Assembly (NCBI GenBank): GCA_016214375.1
Contig: JACROQ010000020.1
Span: forward strand, 2,711-14,396
DNA from: Nitrospirota bacterium
Lineage (GTDB): Bacteria > Nitrospirota > 9FT-COMBO-42-15 > HDB-SIOI813
Length of the DNA stretch: 11,686 bases
Reading direction: 5' to 3'
The notes under the pieces were generated by a model. That model saw only the letters and a program-made list of their open reading frames with translations. It did not search any database and was not told the DNA's origin. The number at the start of each line of letters is the position of its first letter. The stretch's first letter is position 1. Shown here piece after piece: positions 6,212-11,686 of this stretch. Both the position numbers and the translations under genes were made by a program.

Positions 6212-7471
6212 ATGAATGCGAAGATAATTTGCATTGCAATAATCTCTCTGCTGTTGTTTGCCCTTCCTCCTCTCTCTCATACCCAGGAGATCACCTTCCA
6301 TGGTTTTGTCCAGGGGAATATTTCTGCAAGGGTTACTGGCAATGAGACCTCTGATCCCAAAGAAGGAGGGGACTACCTCTCCGGTGAGGAACGGTTACGG
6401 GGCGAGGTGACCGGCAGATCCGGCCCTTCAGATTTTGTCCTGAAGATAGACCTTGTCCATGACTCGATTGCCGGGGAGGATGGCACCGATGTACGGGAAG
6501 GGTATATCGATTACCGGTCAGCGGATTATGATGTGAGGATTGGACGGCAGATCATTACATGGGGCGCAGGAGATCTCCTTTTCATCAATGATATCTATCC
6601 GAAGGATTACGGGGCGCTCTTCTCCGGGCAGCCCCTCGAGTATCTGAAGATCGGGTCAGATGCGGCTAAGATCGCTGTTTACTCTGATCTCCTCTCTGTG
6701 GAGCTTGTCGTCATCCCCTTCTTTGAGCCCTACCACCTGCCGGACCCGAAGAGGTTCTTCCTCTATAATCCGATGCCGGGACCGGCTCAGACCATAGATG
6801 AACCGAGGGCAGAGACAGAGAACACAGAGATCGCCCTGAGACTCTACAGGCCGATAGGGAGGTTCGACACATCGTTATATGCGTACAGGGGTTTCTTTAA
6901 ACTCCCTGGCATGAAGACAGACGATCCTGTTTCCCCGACGAAGGCAACCCTCTTTTACCCGCGCCTTTCGGTCTATGGCCTGAGTCTCCAGGGGGCCTTT
7001 GCAAACGGCGTCCTGAGCATTGAAGGTGGATACTATGATTCCCTCGATGACCGGGGCGGGAATGATCCGACTGTGGCAAATTCTTCAGTAAGATATCTTG
7101 TGGGTTATTCACGACAGCTATGGACAGACTTTACGGCAGGGATCCAGTACTATGGCGAGTCTATGCAGGACTACAGCCGCTATGAAGGCTTCCTCCCGGC
7201 CGGATTTCCAAAGACAGACAGGCTCCACCAGTTGGTGACCCTTCGGTTAACGCAGATGCTCAAATACAACACCCTGAGATTGGGCCTCTTCTCATTCTAC
7301 AGCCCGGACGAGGAGGACTGGTTTATCATCCCTGAGGTCAGATACAACATGACCGATTCCGTCTGGACATCCGTCGGGGTGAACCTCTTTGGGGGGAAGG
7401 ATTCAACGACATTCTTTGGCCAGCTTGATAAGAATGACAACCTTTATGCCAACCTACGCTATGAGTTCTGA
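6212..7471 (+). CDS. Outer-membrane beta-barrel protein (DUF1302/porin-like)
   Basis: A 419-residue protein with a signal peptide (about 1-25, cut near SHT/QE). The mature chain alternates short amphipathic strands and turns and ends in LRYEF, the terminal aromatic residue used by the Bam machinery. A motif GRQIITWGAGDLLFINDIY starting at residue 111 recalls the GRQ...WG...D signature of DUF1302-type and export-porin barrels. Such barrels are often found with RND permeases and LolA-like or DUF1329 proteins, so it may be the outer-membrane end of the same pathway. AAGGGG (6200-6205) is the ribosome-binding site, seven bases from ATG. No good promoter is seen in the repeats upstream; it may be read from the arsR promoter. 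Its stop TGA (7469-7471) is the first triplet of a repeat element. The exact barrel family is not certain. Confidence 0.82.
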   Translation: MNAKIICIAIISLLLFALPPLSHTQEITFHGFVQGNISARVTGNETSDPKEGGDYLSGEERLRGEVTGRSGPSDFVLKIDLVHDSIAGEDGTDVREGYIDYRSADYDVRIGRQIITWGAGDLLFINDIYPKDYGALFSGQPLEYLKIGSDAAKIAVYSDLLSVELVVIPFFEPYHLPDPKRFFLYNPMPGPAQTIDEPRAETENTEIALRLYRPIGRFDTSLYAYRGFFKLPGMKTDDPVSPTKATLFYPRLSVYGLSLQGAFANGVLSIEGGYYDSLDDRGGNDPTVANSSVRYLVGYSRQLWTDFTAGIQYYGESMQDYSRYEGFLPAGFPKTDRLHQLVTLRLTQMLKYNTLRLGLFSFYSPDEEDWFIIPEVRYNMTDSVWTSVGVNLFGGKDSTTFFGQLDKNDNLYANLRYEF

Positions 7472-7640
7472 TAGGGTGCTGAGAAAGTCTATCACCCTGT
7501 CATTCCTTCACTCCATTCAGGACAGCGTCTGAGGAGCCGAAGGCGACGAAGAATCTGACAACCCTTTGTTTCCCTTAGGAGTCAGATCCTTCGCTTCGCT
7601 CAGGATGACAAGCTGAGAGACTTTTTCAGCATCCTGCTAA
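7469..7640. repeat. MITE-like inverted-repeat element, copy 3
   Basis: A 172-bp element running from TGATAGGGTGCTGAGAAAGTC to a right end whose complement reads TTAGCAGGATGCTGAAAAAG. Bases 7495-7631 are identical, in opposite orientation, to 8942-9078 (137 of 137 by eye). Its first three bases are the barrel gene's stop codon. It separates the barrel gene from the DsrE-like gene and could fold as a long hairpin in RNA, perhaps ending or attenuating transcription. Confidence 0.85.
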
Positions 7641-7679
7641 GATGTCCGGATATATTTTGAACAAGAGGGAGATTTCTTT

Positions 7680-8000
7680 GTGAAGATTGGGATTGTGATC
7701 TATTCTAACGATTCGGAGAACGTATGGAATGCCCTTAGATTTGCAAATTTTGTCCTTCAGGAGGGTGATGCGGTCAAGGTATTTTTGTTGGGGAAAGGGG
7801 TGGAGTGTGAATCCCTTGATACGGATCAATTCAATATCAGAGAGCAGATACGCCTGTTTCTTGATAAAGGCGGGAAGATGTTTGCCTGCGGCACCTGTAT
7901 AAAGCTGCGCCAATCTGAAGGCTCAGAATTCTGTCCATCATCAACCATGAAAGATTTATATGAAATAGTGAAGGAGAGTGATAAGGTTGTGACCTTCTGA
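7680..8000 (+). CDS. DsrE-family sulfur-relay-like protein
   Basis: A 106-residue protein of normal DsrE size. The N-terminus MKIGIVIYSNDSENVWNALRFA is the first strand and helix of the Rossmann-like DsrE/F fold. KVFLLGKGVEC follows, and FACGTCIKLR (68-77) holds the conserved cysteine region with C70 and C73. C43 and C85 are further cysteines. DsrE proteins carry persulfide sulfur or take part in small redox relays, acting in the cytoplasm, often as multimers. The CGTC pair suggests a thiol/disulfide or persulfide role, but no sulfur-oxidation or tusA genes are visible here. The start is GTG at 7680 with AGGGAG (7666-7671) eight bases upstream. A TATATT (7651-7656) could be a -10 box, without a clear -35. 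It converges with the M23 gene, 30 bases between stops. Confidence 0.87.
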   Translation: MKIGIVIYSNDSENVWNALRFANFVLQEGDAVKVFLLGKGVECESLDTDQFNIREQIRLFLDKGGKMFACGTCIKLRQSEGSEFCPSSTMKDLYEIVKESDKVVTF

Positions 8001-8030
8001 TAGAGACTCCATCCCAAATCCGGGGGGAGG

Positions 8031-8924
8031 TCACTCCAGCGACAGGTTTAGCATAGATGCAGGATTCACCCTTGCCCCGTTGAGCCTGAGCCCCCAGTGT
8101 AAATGAGGTCCTGTGGCCCTGCCGGTCTTTCCGACCCTTGCGATGACCTGGCCCTTTTTGACATCCTCTCCCGCCGTGACCAGGATCTCCGAGAGGTGAA
8201 AGTACATGGTCAACAGACCCAGCCCATGGTCAATGACGAGGCCCTTGCCGCTGAGAAACTGGTCACCTGTGAAGACGACCCTTCCCTGATTGGCCGCATA
8301 AACCGGGGCGCCTTCAGGTGCGTCAATGTCGATACCGGTATGGGAACTCCTCGGCTCGCCATTGATGACCCTCCTGAAACCAAAGTTATCATCAATAACT
8401 CCCTCAACCGGTTTTATGAAATTCCCCTCCCAGAGATGATCTGTTGTAGAGATGTCCCAGATCTTGTCAATCTCCTCCTTTTCAAGATTGACCCTCTTCA
8501 AGGTCTCCTCATCCAGATCCACCTTCTCCTTCGGGAGGGTCAGGCGCTGTGTCCTGAAGTCTGCAGATGCCACCTGAATCTCAAAGTCCTTTTTGATGAT
8601 GCCTTCCCTTTCATCCTCAAGAGAGAGGGAAAGGGTATAGCGCTTCGGATACGTATCCAAGTCAATCCCGACTAACGCGGTGTAGGCATCTCTTCCCGGA
8701 TTGCGATAGAAACGAATTGTTTTATCAAAGAGGGCGCCGGATATCCTGTGAATCCATGGCCCGGCCTTTACAGTGATTAAGAGGACATCCCCCTGTTTTA
8801 TGATCTTGGGGGTAAAGGAAACTTGAACTATAGGATTGGCCGGAAGGGGTATCGGATAAAAGAGCGGCAAGATGGCGGTCAGGCAAATCAGAAGGTGTTT
8901 ACAATGTCGCAACGTTGTTTTCAT
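8031..8924 (-). CDS. M23-family (LytM-type) peptidase, secreted
   Basis: A 297-residue envelope protein on the minus strand. The signal peptide is about residues 1-29 (cut near PAN). An N-terminal beta-rich domain (about 32-120) resembles the Ig-like domain found before M23 in related proteins, and a linker with charged helices follows (130-165). The M23 domain covers about 170-292: H195 and D199 in HTGID, H243 in YFHLS, and H274/H276 in HLH form the complete zinc site and catalytic set, so an active peptidoglycan endopeptidase cutting cross-bridges is expected. The ATG at 8924 gives the signal peptide, but no Shine-Dalgarno is visible. Upstream repeat DNA starts only eight bases away (8933), so any promoter must lie in or beyond the repeat. 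It is the only gene on this strand and lies within the segment bracketed by inverted repeats. Confidence 0.92.
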   Translation of the reverse strand: MKTTLRHCKHLLICLTAILPLFYPIPLPANPIVQVSFTPKIIKQGDVLLITVKAGPWIHRISGALFDKTIRFYRNPGRDAYTALVGIDLDTYPKRYTLSLSLEDEREGIIKKDFEIQVASADFRTQRLTLPKEKVDLDEETLKRVNLEKEEIDKIWDISTTDHLWEGNFIKPVEGVIDDNFGFRRVINGEPRSSHTGIDIDAPEGAPVYAANQGRVVFTGDQFLSGKGLVIDHGLGLLTMYFHLSEILVTAGEDVKKGQVIARVGKTGRATGPHLHWGLRLNGARVNPASMLNLSLE

Positions 8925-8932
8925 GAGAAGGC

Positions 8933-9105
8933 TTAGCAGGCTGCTGAAAAAGTCTCTCAGCTTGTCATCCTGAGCGAAGCGAAGGATCTGACTCCTAAGG
9001 GAAACAAAGGGTTGTCAGATTCTTCGTCGCCTTCGGCTCCTCAGACGCTGTCCTGAATGGAGTGAAGGAATGACAGGGCGCTGGACTTTCTCAGCAGCCT
9101 GTTAG
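8933..9105. repeat. MITE-like inverted-repeat element, copy 4
   Basis: A 173-bp element with ends TTAGCAGGCTGCTGAAAAAG and, at the right, GACTTTCTCAGCAGCCTGTTAG, which are inverted complements with few mismatches. Its core 8942-9078 is an exact inverted copy of 7495-7631. It lies in the divergent gap between the M23 gene (minus) and the lipoprotein operon (plus), abutting the M23 start. Confidence 0.85.
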
Positions 9106-9131
9106 CCGTCAAGATAACGGATTAACGGCCT

Positions 9132-9164
9132 CCTGTCAATGGCTGTCAAATATAACTTGACAGG
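9132..9164. promoter_or_regulatory. Inverted repeat overlapping the lipoprotein promoter -35 box, possible operator
   Basis: CCTGTCAA (9132-9139) is the exact inverted complement of TTGACAGG (9157-9164), which contains the -35 box. A second copy, CTGTCAA (9143-9149), is also complementary to TTGACAG. The two same-direction copies with one inverted partner could be a regulator site that blocks the -35 box. No regulator gene is adjacent. Part of the symmetry is forced by the TTGACA consensus, so this is tentative. Confidence 0.35.
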
Positions 9165-9185
9165 CGTATAGATACAGTGTAAAAG
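9157..9185 (+). promoter_or_regulatory. Sigma70-type promoter of the lipoprotein/L,D-transpeptidase operon
   Basis: A perfect TTGACA (9157-9162) is followed after 17 bases by TAAAAG (9180-9185), a 4-of-6 -10 match. It lies 60 bases upstream of the first ATG and just downstream of repeat copy 4, leaving a normal untranslated leader. The -10 box is mediocre. Confidence 0.55.
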
Positions 9186-9244
9186 AGATATTCAAGACAG
9201 GCGGTATGAGATCTAAATGAACATTTTAAAAAGGAGGTAGTTAG

Positions 9245-9859
9245 ATGAAACATTTTTCCAAACTCATGGTGTTGGGGCTTGCCCTCATGGTTTTAGCTGT
9301 TGGGTGCGGCAAAAAACCGGAAGAGGAGATCAACGTCTCAAAGGCGGCAGTCGATGCCATCGTTGCCGAGGGAGCTGATAAGTATGCAAAGGATGAGCTA
9401 AAGAACATCAATGACACCCTGTCTCAGGCAACGGCAGAGGTGGATGCACAGGATCAGAAGTATATGAAAAATTATGACAAGGCGAAGGAACTGCTGGCAA
9501 AGGCAAAGGCCGATGCCGAGAAAATAAAGGCGGATATCCCGGCCAGGAAAGAGGCGGCGAAGAACCAGGCCACAACGGCCTTAGAAGGCGCCAAAACCGC
9601 AGTAGCAGAGGCAAAGTCTCTCCTTGCGAAGGCCCCCAAGGGGAAAGGGACCATGGCCGATATAGAGGCGCTCAGGTCTGATGTGGCCGGTCTCGAGGAG
9701 GCTGTTAATGAGGGACAGGGCCTCATGGACAAGGAAGACTATCTCGCTGCCTCTGAGAAGGCCAATTCCGTCAGCAGTAAGGCAAAGGAGGTCTCTGACC
9801 AGATCCACCAGGCATTGGAAAAGGTCAAGCAGGCAAAAAAATCATCCAAGAAGAAATAA
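9245..9859 (+). CDS. Ala/Lys-rich helical lipoprotein with C-terminal lysine tail
   Basis: A 204-residue protein. The signal peptide ends in the lipobox AVGC with the lipidated cysteine at C21; the next residue is Gly, so outer-membrane sorting is expected. The mature chain is almost all Ala, Lys, Glu, Asp and Gln, predicted continuous alpha-helix with heptad-like spacing (for example KAKELLAKAKADAEKIKAD), one Pro/Gly break near APKGKG (129-134), then a second helical part. The pattern recalls DUF4398-like proteins. The C-terminus ends AKKSSKKK. Braun's lipoprotein of enterobacteria likewise is a helical lipoprotein ending in Lys, the residue joined to peptidoglycan by L,D-transpeptidases, and two such enzymes follow here. 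A perfect AAGGAGGT (9231-9238) lies six bases before ATG, so high expression is likely. No sequence homology to Lpp is claimed. Confidence 0.88.
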   Translation: MKHFSKLMVLGLALMVLAVGCGKKPEEEINVSKAAVDAIVAEGADKYAKDELKNINDTLSQATAEVDAQDQKYMKNYDKAKELLAKAKADAEKIKADIPARKEAAKNQATTALEGAKTAVAEAKSLLAKAPKGKGTMADIEALRSDVAGLEEAVNEGQGLMDKEDYLAASEKANSVSSKAKEVSDQIHQALEKVKQAKKSSKKK

Positions 9860-9860
9860 A

Positions 9861-10970
9861 TTGAAGTCAAACTTTCTGACGATTAAAGCTACGGTCCTTC
9901 TACTTTGCACCGGTATCCTGTGCGGATGCAGCGCCCCTCCGATCCCTCACGAGGTTAGCAGTATTGAGTCGCAGGAGAAGGAACTCTGGAGTGAGGGGGG
10001 CGATCTGTACATCCCTGGTGAATATAAAAACTACCTTGCCGCTTTTAAAGGCATCAGAAAACATTTTTACGTGGAAAAGGCGAAGTTTGTCTGGTTCAGG
10101 AATTATGACCCTGTAAGGGCCGAAATCCGCGATCTCTATAAAAGCGGGGAGGAATTAAGGAGGCATCTACGGGAAGAAAAGGCCGGCAGGTCAGACACCT
10201 TAAACCGGAAGTTCTCCCGCCTCAGAGACCGTATCTCAAATTTTAAAAGGTTAGCCTCTCTCGTTAACGAGGGCAGGTTCTCAAGGAAGGATATAACCAG
10301 GGCAGAGGTACTCCTGAGTGAAGCGGATGGTTTCTACAGTAAGGGATTGTATCTCGATGCGGAGAAAAAGGTTGAAACGGCTTTTATCGTGACCGATTCG
10401 GTCCTTGAGAGGATATCCCCCGTTATATCCCGATACACCAATGGCCCTCAGATAAAGAAATGGCGGGACTGGGTGGATAAGACCATAAAGGAATCGAGGG
10501 GGAATAGGGGTTATGCCATCGTGGTCTATAAGATCGACCGGAGTTTGACCCTTTACCGGGAGGGCAGGCCGTACAAGAGTTATCCGGTGGGTCTCGGCCT
10601 CAATGGTACAGGGAACAAACTGCATGCGGGTGACAGGGCAACCCCTGAAGGAAGATACCGAATCGTCAGGAAACTGCCGGGGAGTCGATTCTACAAGGCC
10701 CTGTTGATCAATTATCCGAATGAAGAAGACAGGAGGAGATTTATTGCGGCCAAGCGGAATGGAGCGCTCCCTGAAAGAACCCGAATCGGCGGCCTTGTGG
10801 AAATCCATGGAGGCGGGCAAGAGATCATGACGTATGGCTGTATCGCGATGGAGGACAGTCAAATCGAGGAATTGTACAACCTGGTGGATACCGGTACTCC
10901 GGTGACCATCGTGGGAACAGTGGATCACGAAAATGGCATCCATGCAATTCTAAAAGAGATCAAATCATGA
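9861..10970 (+). CDS. Lipoprotein with L,D-transpeptidase (YkuD) domain, variant active-site motif
   Basis: A 369-residue protein read from TTG at 9861, one base after the previous stop, with a weak AAGAAG (9848-9853) upstream. This start gives a clean lipoprotein signal peptide with LCGC ending at C23 and Ser next, pointing to the outer membrane. The longer frame from 9681 would bury that signal. Residues about 40-210 are charged and helical and include a repeat-like segment (AEVLLSEADGFYSKGLYLDAEKK). The YkuD domain covers about 218-352: the strand YAIVVYKIDRSLTLYREG, TPEGRYRI, H316 in IHGGG, and C327 in TYGCIAMED. The usual motif is [S/T]HGC; here the His is Tyr (325), while the catalytic Cys and the upstream His are kept. 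The family forms 3-3 cross-links or attaches lipoproteins to peptidoglycan. It is co-transcribed with both neighbours. Confidence 0.9.
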   Translation: MKSNFLTIKATVLLLCTGILCGCSAPPIPHEVSSIESQEKELWSEGGDLYIPGEYKNYLAAFKGIRKHFYVEKAKFVWFRNYDPVRAEIRDLYKSGEELRRHLREEKAGRSDTLNRKFSRLRDRISNFKRLASLVNEGRFSRKDITRAEVLLSEADGFYSKGLYLDAEKKVETAFIVTDSVLERISPVISRYTNGPQIKKWRDWVDKTIKESRGNRGYAIVVYKIDRSLTLYREGRPYKSYPVGLGLNGTGNKLHAGDRATPEGRYRIVRKLPGSRFYKALLINYPNEEDRRRFIAAKRNGALPERTRIGGLVEIHGGGQEIMTYGCIAMEDSQIEELYNLVDTGTPVTIVGTVDHENGIHAILKEIKS

Positions 10971-11596
10971 GACCCAATAAAAAGATATTCATATCCGTCT
11001 GCATCGTGATAGGGATATTCTTCATTGTGGAGGCTGCAGGTTTCTACATGGCCCGCTCTGTCCATAGCAGTGATAGAGAGGTTATGACCCTGGATCGTGA
11101 TGCCCTGATGGCCAAGAACAGAGAACTATGGCAGAAGATCTCAAGTCTTTCCCCCAAAAGGGTTCACATTGTCGTGGATACGGCAAAAAATATCCTCTAT
11201 CTGAGAAACGGCAACAGGATAATCAGAGAGATGGTCGTTTCCTGCGGAAGTGGTAATATCCTTGAGGACCCCGCCGGAGACCGGGTCTGGGTCTTCGATA
11301 CCCCCAGGGGCGAGCATACGGTAAAATCAAAGTTGGTCCATCCCAACTGGGTAAGGCCGGACTGGGCCTTCATAGAGGAAGGTGAACCCATACCCCAAAA
11401 TACCACGGATAGGATGCAGGAAGGGGTGCTTGGAGATTATGCCCTTGGGCTGGGGAATGGATACTTTATCCACGGGACCCTCTATACGAGGCTGTTGGGA
11501 AGAAACGTAACCCACGGATGCATCAGGGTGGGAGACGAAGACCTTAAGAAGATCTTTAAGACAACTCCGATAGGGGCTAAGGTAACAGTCTTCTAA
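10967..11596 (+). CDS. Membrane-anchored L,D-transpeptidase (YkuD)
   Basis: A 209-residue protein whose ATG overlaps the previous stop as ATGA (10967-10970), so translation is coupled. A single N-terminal membrane helix (about 7-27) without a clear cleavage site should anchor it in the inner membrane, with the enzyme domain in the periplasm. The YkuD domain covers about 65-209: VHIVVDTAKNILYLRNG, then TPRGEHTV, H169 in FIHGT, and the canonical THGCIRV with C185. All catalytic residues are present. The substrate could be peptidoglycan stem peptides, for 3-3 cross-links, or the lysine-tailed lipoprotein two genes upstream. It differs from its neighbour in anchoring membrane and motif, and the two sequences share little outside the domain core, so they do not look like a recent tandem duplication. 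Confidence 0.92.
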   Translation: MRPNKKIFISVCIVIGIFFIVEAAGFYMARSVHSSDREVMTLDRDALMAKNRELWQKISSLSPKRVHIVVDTAKNILYLRNGNRIIREMVVSCGSGNILEDPAGDRVWVFDTPRGEHTVKSKLVHPNWVRPDWAFIEEGEPIPQNTTDRMQEGVLGDYALGLGNGYFIHGTLYTRLLGRNVTHGCIRVGDEDLKKIFKTTPIGAKVTVF

Positions 11597-11598
11597 GA

Positions 11599-11686
11599 AT
11601 GATAACGCAACTCGTCCTTGTCCTCATCCTCTCCTTCTTGCCGGTTGGGATATGCGGCGCCGCCGATCATTACAAAAACTTAAAAG
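11599..11686 (+). CDS. N-terminus of a secreted protein (3' partial)
   Basis: A frame open to the window edge starts at ATG 11599, two bases after the preceding stop. The 29 visible codons give a good signal peptide: MITQ, a hydrophobic run (LVLVLILSFLPVGI), and CGAA before DHYKNLK, with likely cleavage after GAA. The close spacing suggests it is the fourth gene of the envelope operon. The cysteine at CGAA is not in a good lipobox. No Shine-Dalgarno is visible, so translation may depend on coupling. The product cannot be identified. Confidence 0.6.
   Translation, partial: MITQLVLVLILSFLPVGICGAADHYKNLK

Noticed and set aside
7989..8034. GTGACCT/AGGTCAC inverted repeat between the convergent DsrE and M23 genes as a terminator
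   Set aside because: Seven-base stem with a 32-base loop and no T-run on either side. Too weak to call.
8103..8675. 190-codon plus-strand frame opposite the M23 gene
   Set aside because: It is the antisense shadow of an M23 peptidase with all catalytic residues, and it has no recognisable domain.
9681..9860. Upstream extension of the first L,D-transpeptidase to ATG 9681
   Set aside because: It overlaps the lipoprotein gene in another frame, gives an Arg/Ser-rich nonsense leader, and would bury the lipoprotein signal peptide that starts at TTG 9861.
1..11686. Avoidance of CTGCAG because of the R-M system
   Set aside because: At least three sites are present (2391, 8561, 11034), about what chance predicts for a 6-bp site in 11.7 kb, so no depletion can be claimed.

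Overview
The window reads as chromosome from a Gram-negative (diderm) bacterium of roughly balanced GC. Evidence for two membranes: an outer-membrane beta-barrel ending in a C-terminal Phe, a LolA-like periplasmic protein, an RND permease, two lipoproteins with no inner-membrane retention signal, and two L,D-transpeptidases. Codon style, DsrE-like and RND/LolA-like genes, and many intergenic repeats of the 'gtcattctgagcgaagcgaagaatctga' sort recall Nitrospirota or Desulfobacterota, but no phylogenetic marker is present, so this is only a guess.

Region 1 (1-2050) is accessory DNA. It holds the C-terminal part of a BsuBI/PstI-type adenine methyltransferase, the overlapping complete BsuBI/PstI-type endonuclease, and, three bases after the endonuclease stop, a 57-bp sequence with the architecture of an integron attC site (1876-1932). 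A 32-codon single-span membrane peptide follows immediately, as the next cassette gene would. The restriction-modification operon therefore looks like an integron gene cassette.

Region 2 (2239-7471) is an envelope transport locus. A sigma70-type promoter and a perfect 12+12-bp palindrome precede an ArsR-family regulator, followed by a 12-TM RND/MMPL-type permease, a LolA-like periplasmic protein and an outer-membrane beta-barrel. Together these could carry a lipid-like cargo from inner membrane to outer membrane. The barrel gene is now separated from the rest by 350 bp of repeats.

Region 3 (7469-9105) is a two-gene segment, a DsrE-like protein (+) and an M23 peptidase (-, the only minus-strand gene). 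It is bracketed by inverted repeat copies that are identical over 137 bp.

Region 4 (9106-11686) is a tight plus-strand operon: an Ala/Lys-rich helical lipoprotein ending in a lysine-rich tail, an outer-membrane lipoprotein with an L,D-transpeptidase domain, an inner-membrane-anchored L,D-transpeptidase, and the start of a fourth secreted protein. The arrangement suggests a Braun-lipoprotein-like outer membrane-peptidoglycan tether with its own attachment enzymes.

The most novel-looking points are the attC-flanked R-M operon, the lipoprotein/double L,D-transpeptidase operon, the regulated RND-LolA-barrel pathway, and the potentially invertible DsrE-M23 segment. No tRNA, rRNA, CRISPR array or transposase was seen.
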